Shown: positions 55,391-64,000, numbered from the stretch's first letter. The stretch: 64,000 nt of DNA from Lentisphaerota bacterium (GCA_015061545.1 SUWJ01000006.1:1-64000); one strand, 5' to 3'. Translations and numbers: made by a program. Notes: a model not told the origin generated them from the sequence alone.

Positions 55391-56405
55391 ACCTGACAAA
55401 CATTGGTTTCGTCCATTCGGATACTTGATTATTTGCCTTTTCCTGCTCCTGATCTGGGCTGGAATCAGCGAAGGCTGCCGTAAAAATGATTCTCTGCCCG
55501 GCGCAGGCATGGTCAGCACCGGCGGCAGCTCAGTCGATAAAAAAGGCAGCGGCAACAGCGATTCCGGCGATGGTCCGGGCGCCGGGATTGATGGCAAGGG
55601 CGATGGTTCCGGCGGTAAATCCGCCGCTCAATCAGGCACGGTAAAAGTTGCGGCAAACACCAACGCGCCCCCGACTGCTGAAAGTAATTCATCCTCAATG
55701 GCAGCTCAATCATCTGCCAATACCAATGGTACTGCGCAAACAGTAAAGCTGCAGGCGATTGAATCGCTGACTTCGCCCCGGCAGCAAAGCGCCTCCAATG
55801 ATTTGCCGCCGGCGGATTACAACAGCAACAGCGCCGGTCGCAAAGGGTTTTACGGCATAGCCTCGCACAGCAAAGGCAGAGTATTGTTTATCATTGATAC
55901 TTCAGGTTCCATGGCAGGACCTTCGGGGGAATTTCCCGGCAAGAGCCGTATTGATGTATTGAAAATGGAACTGAAAAAGTATATCTTCGGCGGTCAGAAA
56001 CTCACCCCAGCCAGCTACAAACGCGGCGGAAGTTTTGTAATAGCCGCCTTCAACTCCTCCACTACATTCTTTCCCGATAATGGTTCGTGCCGCAACAGCA
56101 ATCACAGCGATATGAAAAAGACGGAAGAATTTATCGACAGTTTGCAAGCCAACGGCGGAACTATGATGCGCGATGCCTGGCAGCGCTCCTTTGAGTTGAT
56201 AAAAAAGCAGAAAATAGATACGGTTTTCTTTCTGACCGATGGCGAGGCGGGCGATGGGTTCAGCAGTAAATGGCTGTTGGATGAGCTGAAAGAAATTTCA
56301 CATACAAAACCTGTGGTGCATTGTATAAGACTGGGTGGAAGAAAAAATAAAGATATGGAAATGATAGCAAAAAAGCGCAATGGCAAATTCATTGCGCTTC
56401 CGTAA
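55380..56405 (+). CDS. Membrane-anchored VWA domain protein, last gene of the operon
   Basis: 341 residues. One N-terminal helix (about 10-30), a low-complexity Gly/Ser/Asn linker (about 40-150), and a von Willebrand A domain (about 160-341). The metal-binding MIDAS site is complete: DTSGS near 173, the Thr of GGTMMRDA near 262, and TDGE near 287. The domain would lie in the periplasm and bind a protein ligand through a divalent metal. It overlaps the preceding gene by 11 bases. A hairpin lies over its stop codon. Confidence 0.87.
   Translation: MNIEPDKHWFRPFGYLIICLFLLLIWAGISEGCRKNDSLPGAGMVSTGGSSVDKKGSGNSDSGDGPGAGIDGKGDGSGGKSAAQSGTVKVAANTNAPPTAESNSSSMAAQSSANTNGTAQTVKLQAIESLTSPRQQSASNDLPPADYNSNSAGRKGFYGIASHSKGRVLFIIDTSGSMAGPSGEFPGKSRIDVLKMELKKYIFGGQKLTPASYKRGGSFVIAAFNSSTTFFPDNGSCRNSNHSDMKKTEEFIDSLQANGGTMMRDAWQRSFELIKKQKIDTVFFLTDGEAGDGFSSKWLLDELKEISHTKPVVHCIRLGGRKNKDMEMIAKKRNGKFIALP
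56373..56399 (+). terminator. Hairpin over the end of the VWA gene
   Basis: AAGCGCAATG, 7-base loop, CATTGCGCTT: perfect 10-base arms inside the last codons. No T run follows, so it may slow or protect the 3' end rather than terminate. Confidence 0.45.
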
Positions 56406-56437
56406 AAAGCTCATTGCTCAGCTGCTCTGAAGTCGGC

Positions 56438-57388
56438 TCAAAGCATCCCCAGCACCGCCAGCGATGCCAGACACAGCAGCAGCGCCACCACCTGCATCGG
56501 TTTGCGCTTTTCTTTAAGAAATACCAGCGAATAAATTTCAAACGCCACGATCGCCGCCGCCGTCATCACCTGATTGGCAATGGCTCCCGCATTGGCTTCC
56601 ACCATAGCATCGATCCCGGGATAGAACAATAAATAGCAGGAAATACCGCTTACCCCGACGATCAGCAGCCCATAGATCCATGTGTATTTATTGCCGATCA
56701 ATCTTACGGTATCGATCCGATTTTGTTTATTTACAATAAGACTGATCAAAAACCCCAACAGCAGCCCGCTGAAATAACAGAGCGTGCGCCATACGCTGGA
56801 AACTGTATCCACCCCGTCAATATTGCTGGGTATATATTGCAGACTCTGGCATATACAAGTTGCCCCGAATGCCAGAATAGTCATCAGCAGCCAATGCCCT
56901 TTAGCGGCATTATCCGCAGTAATCGCAAAGATCACCAGCGAACTTAATACCAGCAGCATCGACAACCCGAACGCCAGCGTGAGCGGTTCCCTGAAGCAGA
57001 TGATCCCGATAGCAAAAGGCACAATAAAGCCCGACTGAACAATACTCCAGATGATCCCGTTAGGTCCGAACTTCATCGCCTTACCCATAAAATATGCCTG
57101 AGAAAAGTTAAAAATCCCGGCAATAACCACCAACGCCATAATAATTATTACGTTTATATTGGAAAAGTCAGGAATCGCAGGCGCCACCGCCGAATTTAAA
57201 ACAACCCCATAGCTTTCCAAAAGCAGCAACACCCCGATACAGCAGGCGCTGAAAATCACCGCCAGAACTGCACTTGCTGCCACAATCAGTCCATAATTAA
57301 GTTTACGCTGCGGAACGACTCCCGCCACATAGCCCCATACCGTCCAGCTTACACCGTCCAGAATCATGGCAATAATACCAAAAAGCAT
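56438..57388 (-). CDS. DMT-superfamily permease
   Basis: 316 residues, about ten membrane helices with the two-fold EamA-type repeat (AKAMKFGPNGIIWSIVQSG and, late, IANQVMTAAAIVAFEIYSLVFLKEKR), a sign of drug/metabolite transporters. The substrate cannot be told. AGGAG upstream sets the start. It lies downstream of a MarR gene on the same strand, with about 170 bases between, so it might be one of that regulator's targets. Confidence 0.75.
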   Translation of the reverse strand: MLFGIIAMILDGVSWTVWGYVAGVVPQRKLNYGLIVAASAVLAVIFSACCIGVLLLLESYGVVLNSAVAPAIPDFSNINVIIIMALVVIAGIFNFSQAYFMGKAMKFGPNGIIWSIVQSGFIVPFAIGIICFREPLTLAFGLSMLLVLSSLVIFAITADNAAKGHWLLMTILAFGATCICQSLQYIPSNIDGVDTVSSVWRTLCYFSGLLLGFLISLIVNKQNRIDTVRLIGNKYTWIYGLLIVGVSGISCYLLFYPGIDAMVEANAGAIANQVMTAAAIVAFEIYSLVFLKEKRKPMQVVALLLCLASLAVLGML

Positions 57389-57554
57389 AACACTCCTTCG
57401 ATTTTTACTTATGTTTTATCAATCTGTATTTATATACAAAAAAAAAAGAGTCGTATTGCAACTCTATTTGTATTGCTTACTTTATTTCCGGCACTGTTTG
57501 ATTCAGCCGCCCGCGCAGGCACTCTTGAGCTGCGAACTCAATTGCCGGGCAATC

Positions 57555-58025
57555 TTACTTATCACTCCCGTTGGCACTGGCAAGAAGTTTGCTGACCAGA
57601 CCGTTCCAGAAGCGGGAAGTCAACTGAAAAAGCATCCGCTGATCCTCTTCGCTCAATTCTGAAAGCGCCTCCAGCTCGCATTGGGCAATCGTATCAAGTA
57701 TTTCACGGCAGACCTGTTGCCCCTTGTCGGTAAGTTTGATCATCTTTTTACGGCGGTCGGTAGGATGAAACTCTCTGATTACCAAACGCTGTTCTTCCAG
57801 ATCATTAAGCACCACCGTCATCGTTTGACGCAGCAGATTGGCTTCATCGGCCAAAACTGCGGGTTCCACCCCTTCGGGGTGTTCAGAAAGACACTCAAAT
57901 GTCCAGACCATATTCAGCGACAAATTGCGGCTGTGCGCAAGGCGCGAGTATGCCACATCGGTCTGTTTCCACGCCGAAAAGCACTCTTTGAGCCATTGAG
58001 TTTGTTTTTTTGAGGCTGCAGCCAT
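57555..58025 (-). CDS. MarR-family transcriptional regulator
   Basis: About 156 residues from the ATG at 58025. A winged-helix core: ANLLRQTMTVVLNDLEEQRLVIREFHPTDRRKKMIKLTDKG is the recognition helix and wing with the family's D-R-R-K. The ORF is open to 58076, but that start lies inside a long palindrome that is probably the operator. GGAG sits about 14 bases before the chosen start, a weak spacing. Ligand unknown. The permease downstream is a candidate target. Confidence 0.85.
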   Translation of the reverse strand: MAAASKKQTQWLKECFSAWKQTDVAYSRLAHSRNLSLNMVWTFECLSEHPEGVEPAVLADEANLLRQTMTVVLNDLEEQRLVIREFHPTDRRKKMIKLTDKGQQVCREILDTIAQCELEALSELSEEDQRMLFQLTSRFWNGLVSKLLASANGSDK

Positions 58026-58052
58026 GATCTGTTTTTGAACTCCAATAATAAG

Positions 58053-58086
58053 CGTCCATATTATGACAAATATCATAATATGGACG
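58053..58086. promoter_or_regulatory. Perfect palindrome, probable MarR operator
   Basis: Arms CGTCCATATTATGA and TCATAATATGGACG, 14 bases each, with a 6-base centre. On the minus strand TATTAT within one arm is a plausible -10, with TTGCAT upstream. No T run follows, so a terminator is unlikely. Confidence 0.7.
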
Positions 58087-58138
58087 CGTTTATGCTATTA
58101 TGCAAATTTATTTACTGAAAAATCGGATTTTTCCTTTT

Positions 58139-59500
58139 TCAGCGGTTAAAATGCTCCATAGCAGCCTTGATCGCCTGACGCAGATTGCTCATAACCAACT
58201 CAAGTTCTTCATCGGTGATGACGATCGGCGGAGCGATCACGAGCATGTTGCCGTTGTTACGGAGAATCATGCCATGTTCATAGCACCAGTCACGGATGAA
58301 TACACCATAGGGTTCAGCCAGCTTGGTGCGCTTTTCGCGGTCATCCATAAGTTCGATCGCCCACAAGGTACCCATACCCTGAATATCGCCGACCACGTCA
58401 AATTCCATGAGTTCGGTCAGCTTTTCACGGATCTTCTTGCCGAGTTCAGCAGCGCGTTCCACCAGGTGTTCGCGTTCCATGATTTCGATGTTGGCCAAAG
58501 CAGCGGCGCAGCTGATGCCGTGACCGCCGTAGGTGCTGCCGCTGCGGAATTCGTTACCGGGAGCGCTGAAGGCGGAAGCGATCTTCTGGGTGGTGATACA
58601 GGCACCCAGCGGAGCATAGCCGCTGGTGATGGACTTACTGACATCCAGAATATCCGGCACAACGCCGAAGTGTTCGCAAGCAAACCACTTACCGGTCTTG
58701 GCGAAACCGGTCTGAACTTCGTCGAAGATCAGCAGGATGCCGTATTTATCGCACAGTTCGCGGACACCCTGCAGATAGCCCTTGGGCGGCACGGGGTAAC
58801 CGCTGTTGCTGCCGGGAAGCGGGTCCATAATAATCGCCGCAACGGTATCAGGACCTTCGGAAACTACAATGCGTTCGAGTTCGCGCAAGCAAGCCATGTT
58901 ACATTCGGGCAGTTTCAGACCCATTTCGCATTCGCTGCATTTGACCTGCGGAGCATAGATGCTGCCGGGCATCAGCGGTTCAACAGGTTCGCGCAGCGCG
59001 CTGAAACCGGTCCAGCTGGTGGCAGCCAGAGTGGTGCCGTGATAGCTGCAGCGGCGGCTGATGACCTTGTAACGGCCCTTCTGCCCGGTCTGCCAGAAAT
59101 ACTGACGCGCCATCTTGACCGCAGTTTCGTTGGCTTCGCTGCCGGAGTTCAAAAAGAAGGTAACTTCCAGATCGCCGGGGGCGATTTCAGCAAGTTTTTC
59201 CGCCAAACGAACCAGCGGAGCGGAGAATCCGTCGTGGTAGTTCGGGAAGAATTCCAGATCTTTGAGCTGTTCGTCGATTGCCAGACGGATTTCTTCGCGG
59301 CCATGACCGATCGCACAAGTCACCAGGTTGGAAAAAGTATCAATAAATTCGTTGCCGTCGATATCCGTAATGCGGCAGCCTTTACCGCGGGTAAAGATCT
59401 TTACCCCTTTATCAAGGTCGGCATTGTCCATCCAATGACCGAGAACGTGTTTGCGGGCACTGACCTTCAGGCGGGCTTTTTCTGCATCTGTGAAATTCAT
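58139..59500 (-). CDS. Class III PLP aminotransferase
   Basis: 453 residues of the class III (acetylornithine/4-aminobutyrate-type) fold. Visible: FLNSGSEANETAVKMAR, YHGTTLAATS, LIFDEVQTGFAKTGKWFACEHFG and the PLP lysine in LDVSKSITSGYAPLGA. It transfers an amino group from an omega-amino donor to a keto acid; the exact substrates are not readable. ATG 59500 has GGTGAG upstream and is preferred to 59512. It follows the DegT-type aminotransferase gene by about 110 bases on the same strand. Confidence 0.88.
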   Translation of the reverse strand: MNFTDAEKARLKVSARKHVLGHWMDNADLDKGVKIFTRGKGCRITDIDGNEFIDTFSNLVTCAIGHGREEIRLAIDEQLKDLEFFPNYHDGFSAPLVRLAEKLAEIAPGDLEVTFFLNSGSEANETAVKMARQYFWQTGQKGRYKVISRRCSYHGTTLAATSWTGFSALREPVEPLMPGSIYAPQVKCSECEMGLKLPECNMACLRELERIVVSEGPDTVAAIIMDPLPGSNSGYPVPPKGYLQGVRELCDKYGILLIFDEVQTGFAKTGKWFACEHFGVVPDILDVSKSITSGYAPLGACITTQKIASAFSAPGNEFRSGSTYGGHGISCAAALANIEIMEREHLVERAAELGKKIREKLTELMEFDVVGDIQGMGTLWAIELMDDREKRTKLAEPYGVFIRDWCYEHGMILRNNGNMLVIAPPIVITDEELELVMSNLRQAIKAAMEHFNR

Positions 59501-59610
59501 TTTTCTCACCATTTTTATAAATGATTTATATTGTTTTTGCCGGGCACCCGCAATTTACGGGCGCCTTGCAGACTTGCGTTTAGTAATTTATTCAGTATAA
59601 GGGTTATTCC

Positions 59611-60873
59611 TTACTTCATATAAGCATCGGCAACCTTGTTGAACGCTGCCACATATTTTTCCAGATGGCAGATATCGTAGTTCGGATGCGCAAAGAACGA
59701 GATGGTGCTTTCCGCCAGTTCTTTGGCGACCGGGCAATCGACTTTGCTGTAATCCATAGCCTTGGCAGCGGGAGTGTTGAACGGATAGTTATCCGGACCG
59801 ATCCCGTTCTTCTGCTGCAGTGTATCTTCCTTGTACAATTCAGGCCACAACGCGCTGAAAACCGGCACGCCTTCGGCAGCCATCGCCGCGATAAATTCTT
59901 TGATCGTCACGGTCAGCTTGCTCATATCCAGAGAGAACGGCACCCACCAGAAGGAGTTTTTGCGTTCTTCGCTGTCGAAGGGGCAAATCTTGACCACGGG
60001 GTGATCTTTCAAAGCATTGATCAGATATTCACCGTTTCTTCTGCGCAGCGGAAGGTTCCAGGAATCCATCCGTTCCAATTCGCAGGAACCGATCAAAGAC
60101 TGGATTTCCGTCATGCGGTAGTTGCAGCCGATGCGGTTGTGAACGTACAGACGGCGATGTTCTTCGGAGATCATATCCAGACCGTTGCTGGTGTCAAAAC
60201 CGAAATCGCGCAGCGAGAAGCAGGTTTCAAAGATATCCTTATCGTTGGTAATGATCGCACCGCCTTCGCCGCCGGTGGTCAGGTGCTTGGTATGGCAGAG
60301 GTTGTAGCAGCCGACATCCGCCACCGTACCGGTCTTTTTGCCGTTGTAAACACCGCCGAAACATTCGGTACAATCTTCCAGCACGCGCAGACCATGCTTT
60401 TTGGCAATATCCATAATCGGGCCCATATCCGTAACAATACCGTACATATGGGAAACCACGATCGCTCTGGTGCGGTCGGTGATTTTTTCTTCGATGTGTT
60501 TGGGGTCAAGCGTGTGCGAGTAGTCCACGTCGGAGAACACCGGCAGCGCCCCCAGCTGCAGAATCGCAAAAACAGGCGGGAAATAAATGTAGCAGGGCAC
60601 GATAACTTCGTCACCGGGGATCACACCCAGCGCCGACAGCGCCATATGCACAGCGCCATATTCGTTGACCGTGCTGACGCAATACTTGGCATTGTGCCAC
60701 GCGGCAAGTTCCTGCTCAAACTTCTTACCGTAAGGACCGCTCCAGTAATTCAACTTGGCAGTCTTCAGAGGTTCCGCCAGCATCTGGTAAGTCTTTTCGG
60801 AATACACAGGCCACAGCGGAAACGGCTCCGTATTCAATGCTGCGCCACCATTAATCGCCAACTTTTCAGCCAT
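59611..60873 (-). CDS. DegT/DnrJ/EryC1/StrS-family aminotransferase
   Basis: 420 residues. The DegT family makes amino sugars or cyclitols by transamination. Seen: GPYGKKFEQELAAWHNAKYC, GDEVIVPCYIY, LEDCTECFGG, and the PLP lysine in LCHTKHLTTGGEGGA. The ATG at 60873 is used instead of the GTG at 60879. It is a neighbour of a class III aminotransferase, with no sugar-nucleotide genes near, so the acceptor is unknown. Confidence 0.88.
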   Translation of the reverse strand: MAEKLAINGGAALNTEPFPLWPVYSEKTYQMLAEPLKTAKLNYWSGPYGKKFEQELAAWHNAKYCVSTVNEYGAVHMALSALGVIPGDEVIVPCYIYFPPVFAILQLGALPVFSDVDYSHTLDPKHIEEKITDRTRAIVVSHMYGIVTDMGPIMDIAKKHGLRVLEDCTECFGGVYNGKKTGTVADVGCYNLCHTKHLTTGGEGGAIITNDKDIFETCFSLRDFGFDTSNGLDMISEEHRRLYVHNRIGCNYRMTEIQSLIGSCELERMDSWNLPLRRRNGEYLINALKDHPVVKICPFDSEERKNSFWWVPFSLDMSKLTVTIKEFIAAMAAEGVPVFSALWPELYKEDTLQQKNGIGPDNYPFNTPAAKAMDYSKVDCPVAKELAESTISFFAHPNYDICHLEKYVAAFNKVADAYMK

Positions 60874-61104
60874 GCTCACACTCTCTTTCTCTTTGTTGTT
60901 TATTATTTAAGGTACGCTCGGCTGCTTCCGTCAAACCGTAGGCTGCCGATTGAGATTTTAATAAATGTTATTTACTATACATATCATTTACTAAAAAATA
61001 CTATACAACTGTTTTTCTCAAAATGCAAATACTGTAAATAATTTTTTCCGAAACTTACCGCCCGACAGCAGACAAAAAAATGCCGTCATGAGCTTCTGAA
61101 AAGT

Positions 61105-61959
61105 TCAGAATATGGAAATTACCGTAATATTATCGCCCGCGCCACGGAAGAGCGTATTGCAGATAAATTTATCGTTAGCAGCACGGGGCGTCGGACTCTG
61201 CATGAGATTGCGCCCGATCTCCTGCTCGCTCCAGCAGTAAGTCAAGCCGTCGGTACAAAGCAAATAACGATCCGACGGATTGCGGAAATAAGTATGGATT
61301 TCAGGCTTGACCCGCCCGCTGGCCCCCAAAGCCTGCGATATAACGTGCGCACCTGGCACCAGCGAGGGATTAGTTACGCCTTGTTCCATCAACTCATTTT
61401 GTACCGTGTGATCCACGGTTATCTGCCGGCAGACTCCGTTGCGGCAGCAATATATACGGCTGTCGCCCACGTGCGCGGCAATGACCATATCGGGCGTGAA
61501 TACGGCAGCTGCCAGTGTTGTACACATGGGCAGACGGTTTTTCTTTTCGTAGTTGGCGCTGCAAATATCCCAGTTGGCTCGCTGAATACTTTCGGCAAGA
61601 AATCGGGCAAGGAACGCATCAGGCGGATTCTTCTGCTCGCGGAAAAGCTCCTTCCAATCCAATATAAGCCGATGGCAGCAAAGATAACTGGCAATATCAC
61701 CGCCCGTATGTCCGCCAACGCCGTCGGCAACCGCCGCCAGCAAATACCCCGGATAAAGCGATACATAACAGAAGTTGTCTTCGTTGGCCTCGCGGACACA
61801 ACCTTTGTGACTTTCTCCTGCAATATTAAATTCCAAATTAGCGTTCATTTCTGCCATTTTATCTTTATATATGTTGTAAAAACACTCTTTTATCGGCTGA
61901 AAATGGTCATTTTCGCTCTTTTTCATAATAAAATAGCACTTATTTTGCAATAAGTCCAT
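61105..61959 (-). CDS. PP2C-family protein Ser/Thr phosphatase
   Basis: Up to 284 residues. The PP2C core shows HKGCVREANEDNF, the metal-binding AVADGVGGHTGGD, AHVGDSRIY, LLCTDGL and GAGDNITVISIF. Stp-type PP2C enzymes reverse Hanks-kinase phosphorylation. No kinase is in the window. The start is uncertain: ATG 61959, 61926 and 61857 are possible and none has a good Shine-Dalgarno; the domain itself begins near residue 48 of the long form, so 61857 would still encode all of it. Confidence 0.88.
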   Translation of the reverse strand: MDLLQNKCYFIMKKSENDHFQPIKECFYNIYKDKMAEMNANLEFNIAGESHKGCVREANEDNFCYVSLYPGYLLAAVADGVGGHTGGDIASYLCCHRLILDWKELFREQKNPPDAFLARFLAESIQRANWDICSANYEKKNRLPMCTTLAAAVFTPDMVIAAHVGDSRIYCCRNGVCRQITVDHTVQNELMEQGVTNPSLVPGAHVISQALGASGRVKPEIHTYFRNPSDRYLLCTDGLTYCWSEQEIGRNLMQSPTPRAANDKFICNTLFRGAGDNITVISIF

Positions 61960-62210
61960 ATTTTTTCTTTGATTTTTTAAAATACTCTGCTATTGTGTCA
62001 TAAAGCAAAACCTGCACAATGGGTTTTCCGGCAGGTTTTGTCCGGTATTTTCCGGAGTTTCAGACCGGTTTTTCGGATCTGGTCTGCTGCAGGCGGTGAT
62101 ACCGGAAGCTGTGTGGTAATTTTTCAAACCCGAAAACTGTGTCGGGAACCGGAAAAGTACATCTGGCGCCCGGCGGAGTTTTCCTAATGCTCTTATAAGA
62201 AAGGAAGAAC
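61960..62210 (+). ncRNA. Hairpin-rich leader of the EF-G-like gene
   Basis: About 250 bases without a convincing gene. Three stems are seen by eye: CAAAACCTGC/GCAGGTTTTG (62006-62040), CAGACC/GGTCTG (62061-62086) and CCCGA/TCGGG (62129-62146). No known riboswitch class was recognised. It could be an attenuator or cis-acting RNA. Confidence 0.35.
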
Positions 62211-64000
62211 ATGAAGAAGGCTGCTGAAATCCGCAACTTTGCCATCGCCGGTCACGCCGGCAGCGGTAAAACCACTCTCGCTGAAATGCTGGTGTTCAAG
62301 GGTAAAGGTATTACCCGCCGCGGTACCGTTGAAAGCAAAAATACCATTTCTGACTTTACCGCCGAAGAACAGGAACGCGGCGGATCTATCTACGCAGCCG
62401 AAATGAACACTTCGTGGAAAGACCATCAGTTCTTCTTTGCCGACACCCCCGGTTACGGTGAATTTCTGGGCGAAGTGACCAGTTCTTACGCCGCCGCGGA
62501 TGCCGCATTGGTAGTTATCGACTGCGTGGACGGTCCGCAGGTAGGTACCGCCCGTGCATGGAAATTTGCCCGTCTGGCGGGTAAACCCCGCGCCGCATTT
62601 GTCAACCGCCTCGACCGCGATCGTGCCGACTTTGCCACCACGCTGGAAGCCATGCGCGGCAATCACGGCAAAAATGTGATCATTCCGCTCTATTATCCCG
62701 TTGGCAGCGAAGCAAACTTCAGCAAAGTAGTCAACGTACTTTTCGATAAAGATATCCCCGCTGAAATCGCCGATCAGGTCGCCGAATGTCGCGCGCTGTG
62801 GATGGATGTTATTGCGGAAACCGACGAAGAACTTATGATGCGCTATCTTGACGGCGAAGAACTCACCGATGAAGAAATCGCCCAGGGTCTGGTTGCAGCG
62901 GTACACAACTGCAAAGCGATTCCGATCTTTGTCGGCAGCGTCGCCAAAGATATCGGTATTGATGAACTTATGGATGGCATTATCCAGCTTTTCCCCAATC
63001 CGCTGCTGCGTAAAGATATCAAAGATGTTGACGGCAATGCGCTGGAAATCAGCGAAAGCGGGACGGCGATCGGTCAGATCTTCAAGTCGATCAACGATTC
63101 CTTTATCGGCCAGCTGGCATTTATGCGGGTATTCTCAGGCGTATTCAAAGCCGACAGCGACGTTTACAACGTTTCCACCCAGGGCAAGGAACGCATCGGT
63201 CAGCTGCTTTTTATGAACGGCAAAAACTCCACTCAAACTGCGGAAGCCGGTCCCGGCAGCATTGTTGCGGTTGCCAAACTTAAAGCCACCAAAACCAACC
63301 AGACGCTGTCAACTTCGGCAGATGCCAAGGCGCTGGCGCCGATCAACTTCCCCAAACCGGTTATGTCCTACGCAATTACTGCGGTCAAGCCGGGCGAAGA
63401 CGAAAAGATCGCCGCCGGATTGACCCGTATTGCCGAATGTGATCCTACGGTTACGCTTGCCCGCAGCGAAGAAACTCATGAATTGCTGCTCTCGGGCATG
63501 GGCGACCAGCATTTGGCAGTAGTGGGCAAAAAATTGCGCGAACAGTACAAAGTGGAAGCCAACTTTGCCACACCTCAGGTGCCTTACCGCGAAACGATCA
63601 CCGGCAACGGCGATGCCAGCTACCGTCATAAGAAGCAGACCGGTGGTTCAGGACAGTTTGCCGAAGTTCATCTGCGGATCGCGCCCTACGAAGATGGTTA
63701 CGAATTCGCCAACGAAGTAGTCGGCGGCAACATTCCCAAAAACTTTATTCCCGCCGTGGAAAAAGGTGTTATGGAAATGCTCGCCAAAGGTCCGCTGGTC
63801 GGCTGTCCCGTGCAGAACGTTAAAGTTACGGTTTACGACGGCAAATATCACCCCGTAGACTCCAACGAAATGGCGTTTAAAATCGCCAGCCGTGCGGCGT
63901 TCAAAGATGCTATGAAGATGGCAAAACCTGTGCTGCTGGAACCGATCATGGCGGTCAAGATCATTATTCCTGAATCCTACACTGGCGATATTTCCGGCGA
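62211..64000 (+). CDS. EF-G-like translational GTPase, cut by window end
   Basis: The first 596 residues or so of an elongation factor G homologue. G1 GHAGSGKTT (about 14-22), G3 DTPGYGE, G4 NRLDRD, then domain II (GQIFKSINDSF), domain III (EETHELLLSGMGDQHL) and domain IV (KKQTGGSGQFAEVHL). It reads DTPGY where true EF-G has DTPGH, which marks the EF-G-2-like branch rather than housekeeping FusA. AAAGGAAG sets the start. The 3' end lies outside the window. Confidence 0.9.
   Translation, partial: MKKAAEIRNFAIAGHAGSGKTTLAEMLVFKGKGITRRGTVESKNTISDFTAEEQERGGSIYAAEMNTSWKDHQFFFADTPGYGEFLGEVTSSYAAADAALVVIDCVDGPQVGTARAWKFARLAGKPRAAFVNRLDRDRADFATTLEAMRGNHGKNVIIPLYYPVGSEANFSKVVNVLFDKDIPAEIADQVAECRALWMDVIAETDEELMMRYLDGEELTDEEIAQGLVAAVHNCKAIPIFVGSVAKDIGIDELMDGIIQLFPNPLLRKDIKDVDGNALEISESGTAIGQIFKSINDSFIGQLAFMRVFSGVFKADSDVYNVSTQGKERIGQLLFMNGKNSTQTAEAGPGSIVAVAKLKATKTNQTLSTSADAKALAPINFPKPVMSYAITAVKPGEDEKIAAGLTRIAECDPTVTLARSEETHELLLSGMGDQHLAVVGKKLREQYKVEANFATPQVPYRETITGNGDASYRHKKQTGGSGQFAEVHLRIAPYEDGYEFANEVVGGNIPKNFIPAVEKGVMEMLAKGPLVGCPVQNVKVTVYDGKYHPVDSNEMAFKIASRAAFKDAMKMAKPVLLEPIMAVKIIIPESYTGDISG

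Noticed and set aside
43474-56405. Zorya anti-phage system
   Set aside because: There is a channel subunit and MotB/ExbD-like partners, but no ZorC/ZorD helicase-type proteins and no OmpA peptidoglycan-binding motif. The GTPase and GAP1 parts are foreign to Zorya.
58117-58133. GAAAAATC/GATTTTTC palindrome as terminator of the class III aminotransferase gene
   Set aside because: Short, AT-rich and without a clear T run after the stem on the minus strand, so not listed as a terminator.
61993-62187. 64-residue ORF in the leader of the EF-G-like gene
   Set aside because: Spans the stem-loops, no Shine-Dalgarno and no recognisable sequence; better read as leader RNA.

Overview
The window reads as chromosomal DNA of an anaerobic, fermentative, Gram-negative member of the PVC superphylum, most like Lentisphaerota (Victivallis-type gut bacteria). 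The reasons are an [FeFe] hydrogenase and pyruvate:ferredoxin oxidoreductase pair beside Rex, lipoproteins and other exported proteins, plant-glycan hydrolases (GH78 rhamnosidase, GH43-like), a giant AIDA/RTX surface protein, and planctomycete-style GYF/GTPase/ExbD-like gene families. No rRNA or tRNA was found, so the taxonomy is an inference from gene content.

Layout. 1-9 kb: a small lipoprotein, a GH43-like beta-propeller, asd, a sodium:solute symporter with tsaC, a lactonase, a lipocalin and thrC. 9.2-18.2 kb: a fermentation block, rex-hydC-hydB-hydA, a terminator, then nifJ (PFOR) under its own promoter. 18.3-20.4 kb: zupT and a degenerate subtilase-like exported protein. 20.7-27.9 kb: an autotransporter-type O-heptosyltransferase followed by a 1966-residue protein that combines a metzincin motif, AIDA-like strand-loop-strand repeats, a glycine-rich tract, a CARDB domain and a C-terminal RTX nonapeptide block. 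28-30.7 kb: a secreted Lys/Pro-rich protein, a GT2-GtrA fusion and two Hsp20 genes. 30.8-38.2 kb (minus strand): GH78 rhamnosidase, a secreted TIM-barrel hydrolase, a DUF4432 mutarotase-like protein and topA with an unusual tail. 38.3-43.4 kb: gnd, an outer-membrane-type lipoprotein, a PAS sensor and a family-10 glycosyl-hydrolase-like protein.

43.4-56.4 kb is the most unusual region. Nine tightly packed plus-strand genes appear to form one operon: a secreted protein, a GYF/zinc-ribbon P-loop GTPase, a GAP1-N2 protein anchored by one membrane helix, a long helical membrane protein, a second GYF membrane protein, a MotA/TolQ/ExbB-like channel subunit, two ExbD/MotB-like subunits each with one Asp at the start of its membrane helix, and a membrane-anchored VWA protein. 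I infer a GTPase-controlled, ion-driven envelope machine. It has no DNA-processing subunit, so it is not Zorya. Its function is unknown.

56.4-64 kb: a DMT-type permease, a MarR regulator with a perfect 14-bp-arm palindrome at its promoter, two PLP aminotransferases, a PP2C phosphatase, and an EF-G-like GTPase cut off by the window end and preceded by a hairpin-rich leader.

Co-operation. Pyruvate oxidation by PFOR yields reduced ferredoxin. HydABC can combine ferredoxin and NADH electrons to make H2, and Rex would sense the resulting NADH/NAD+ ratio. The glycan hydrolases feed sugars to the same fermentation. The heptosyltransferase and AIDA/RTX gene look like an enzyme-substrate pair.
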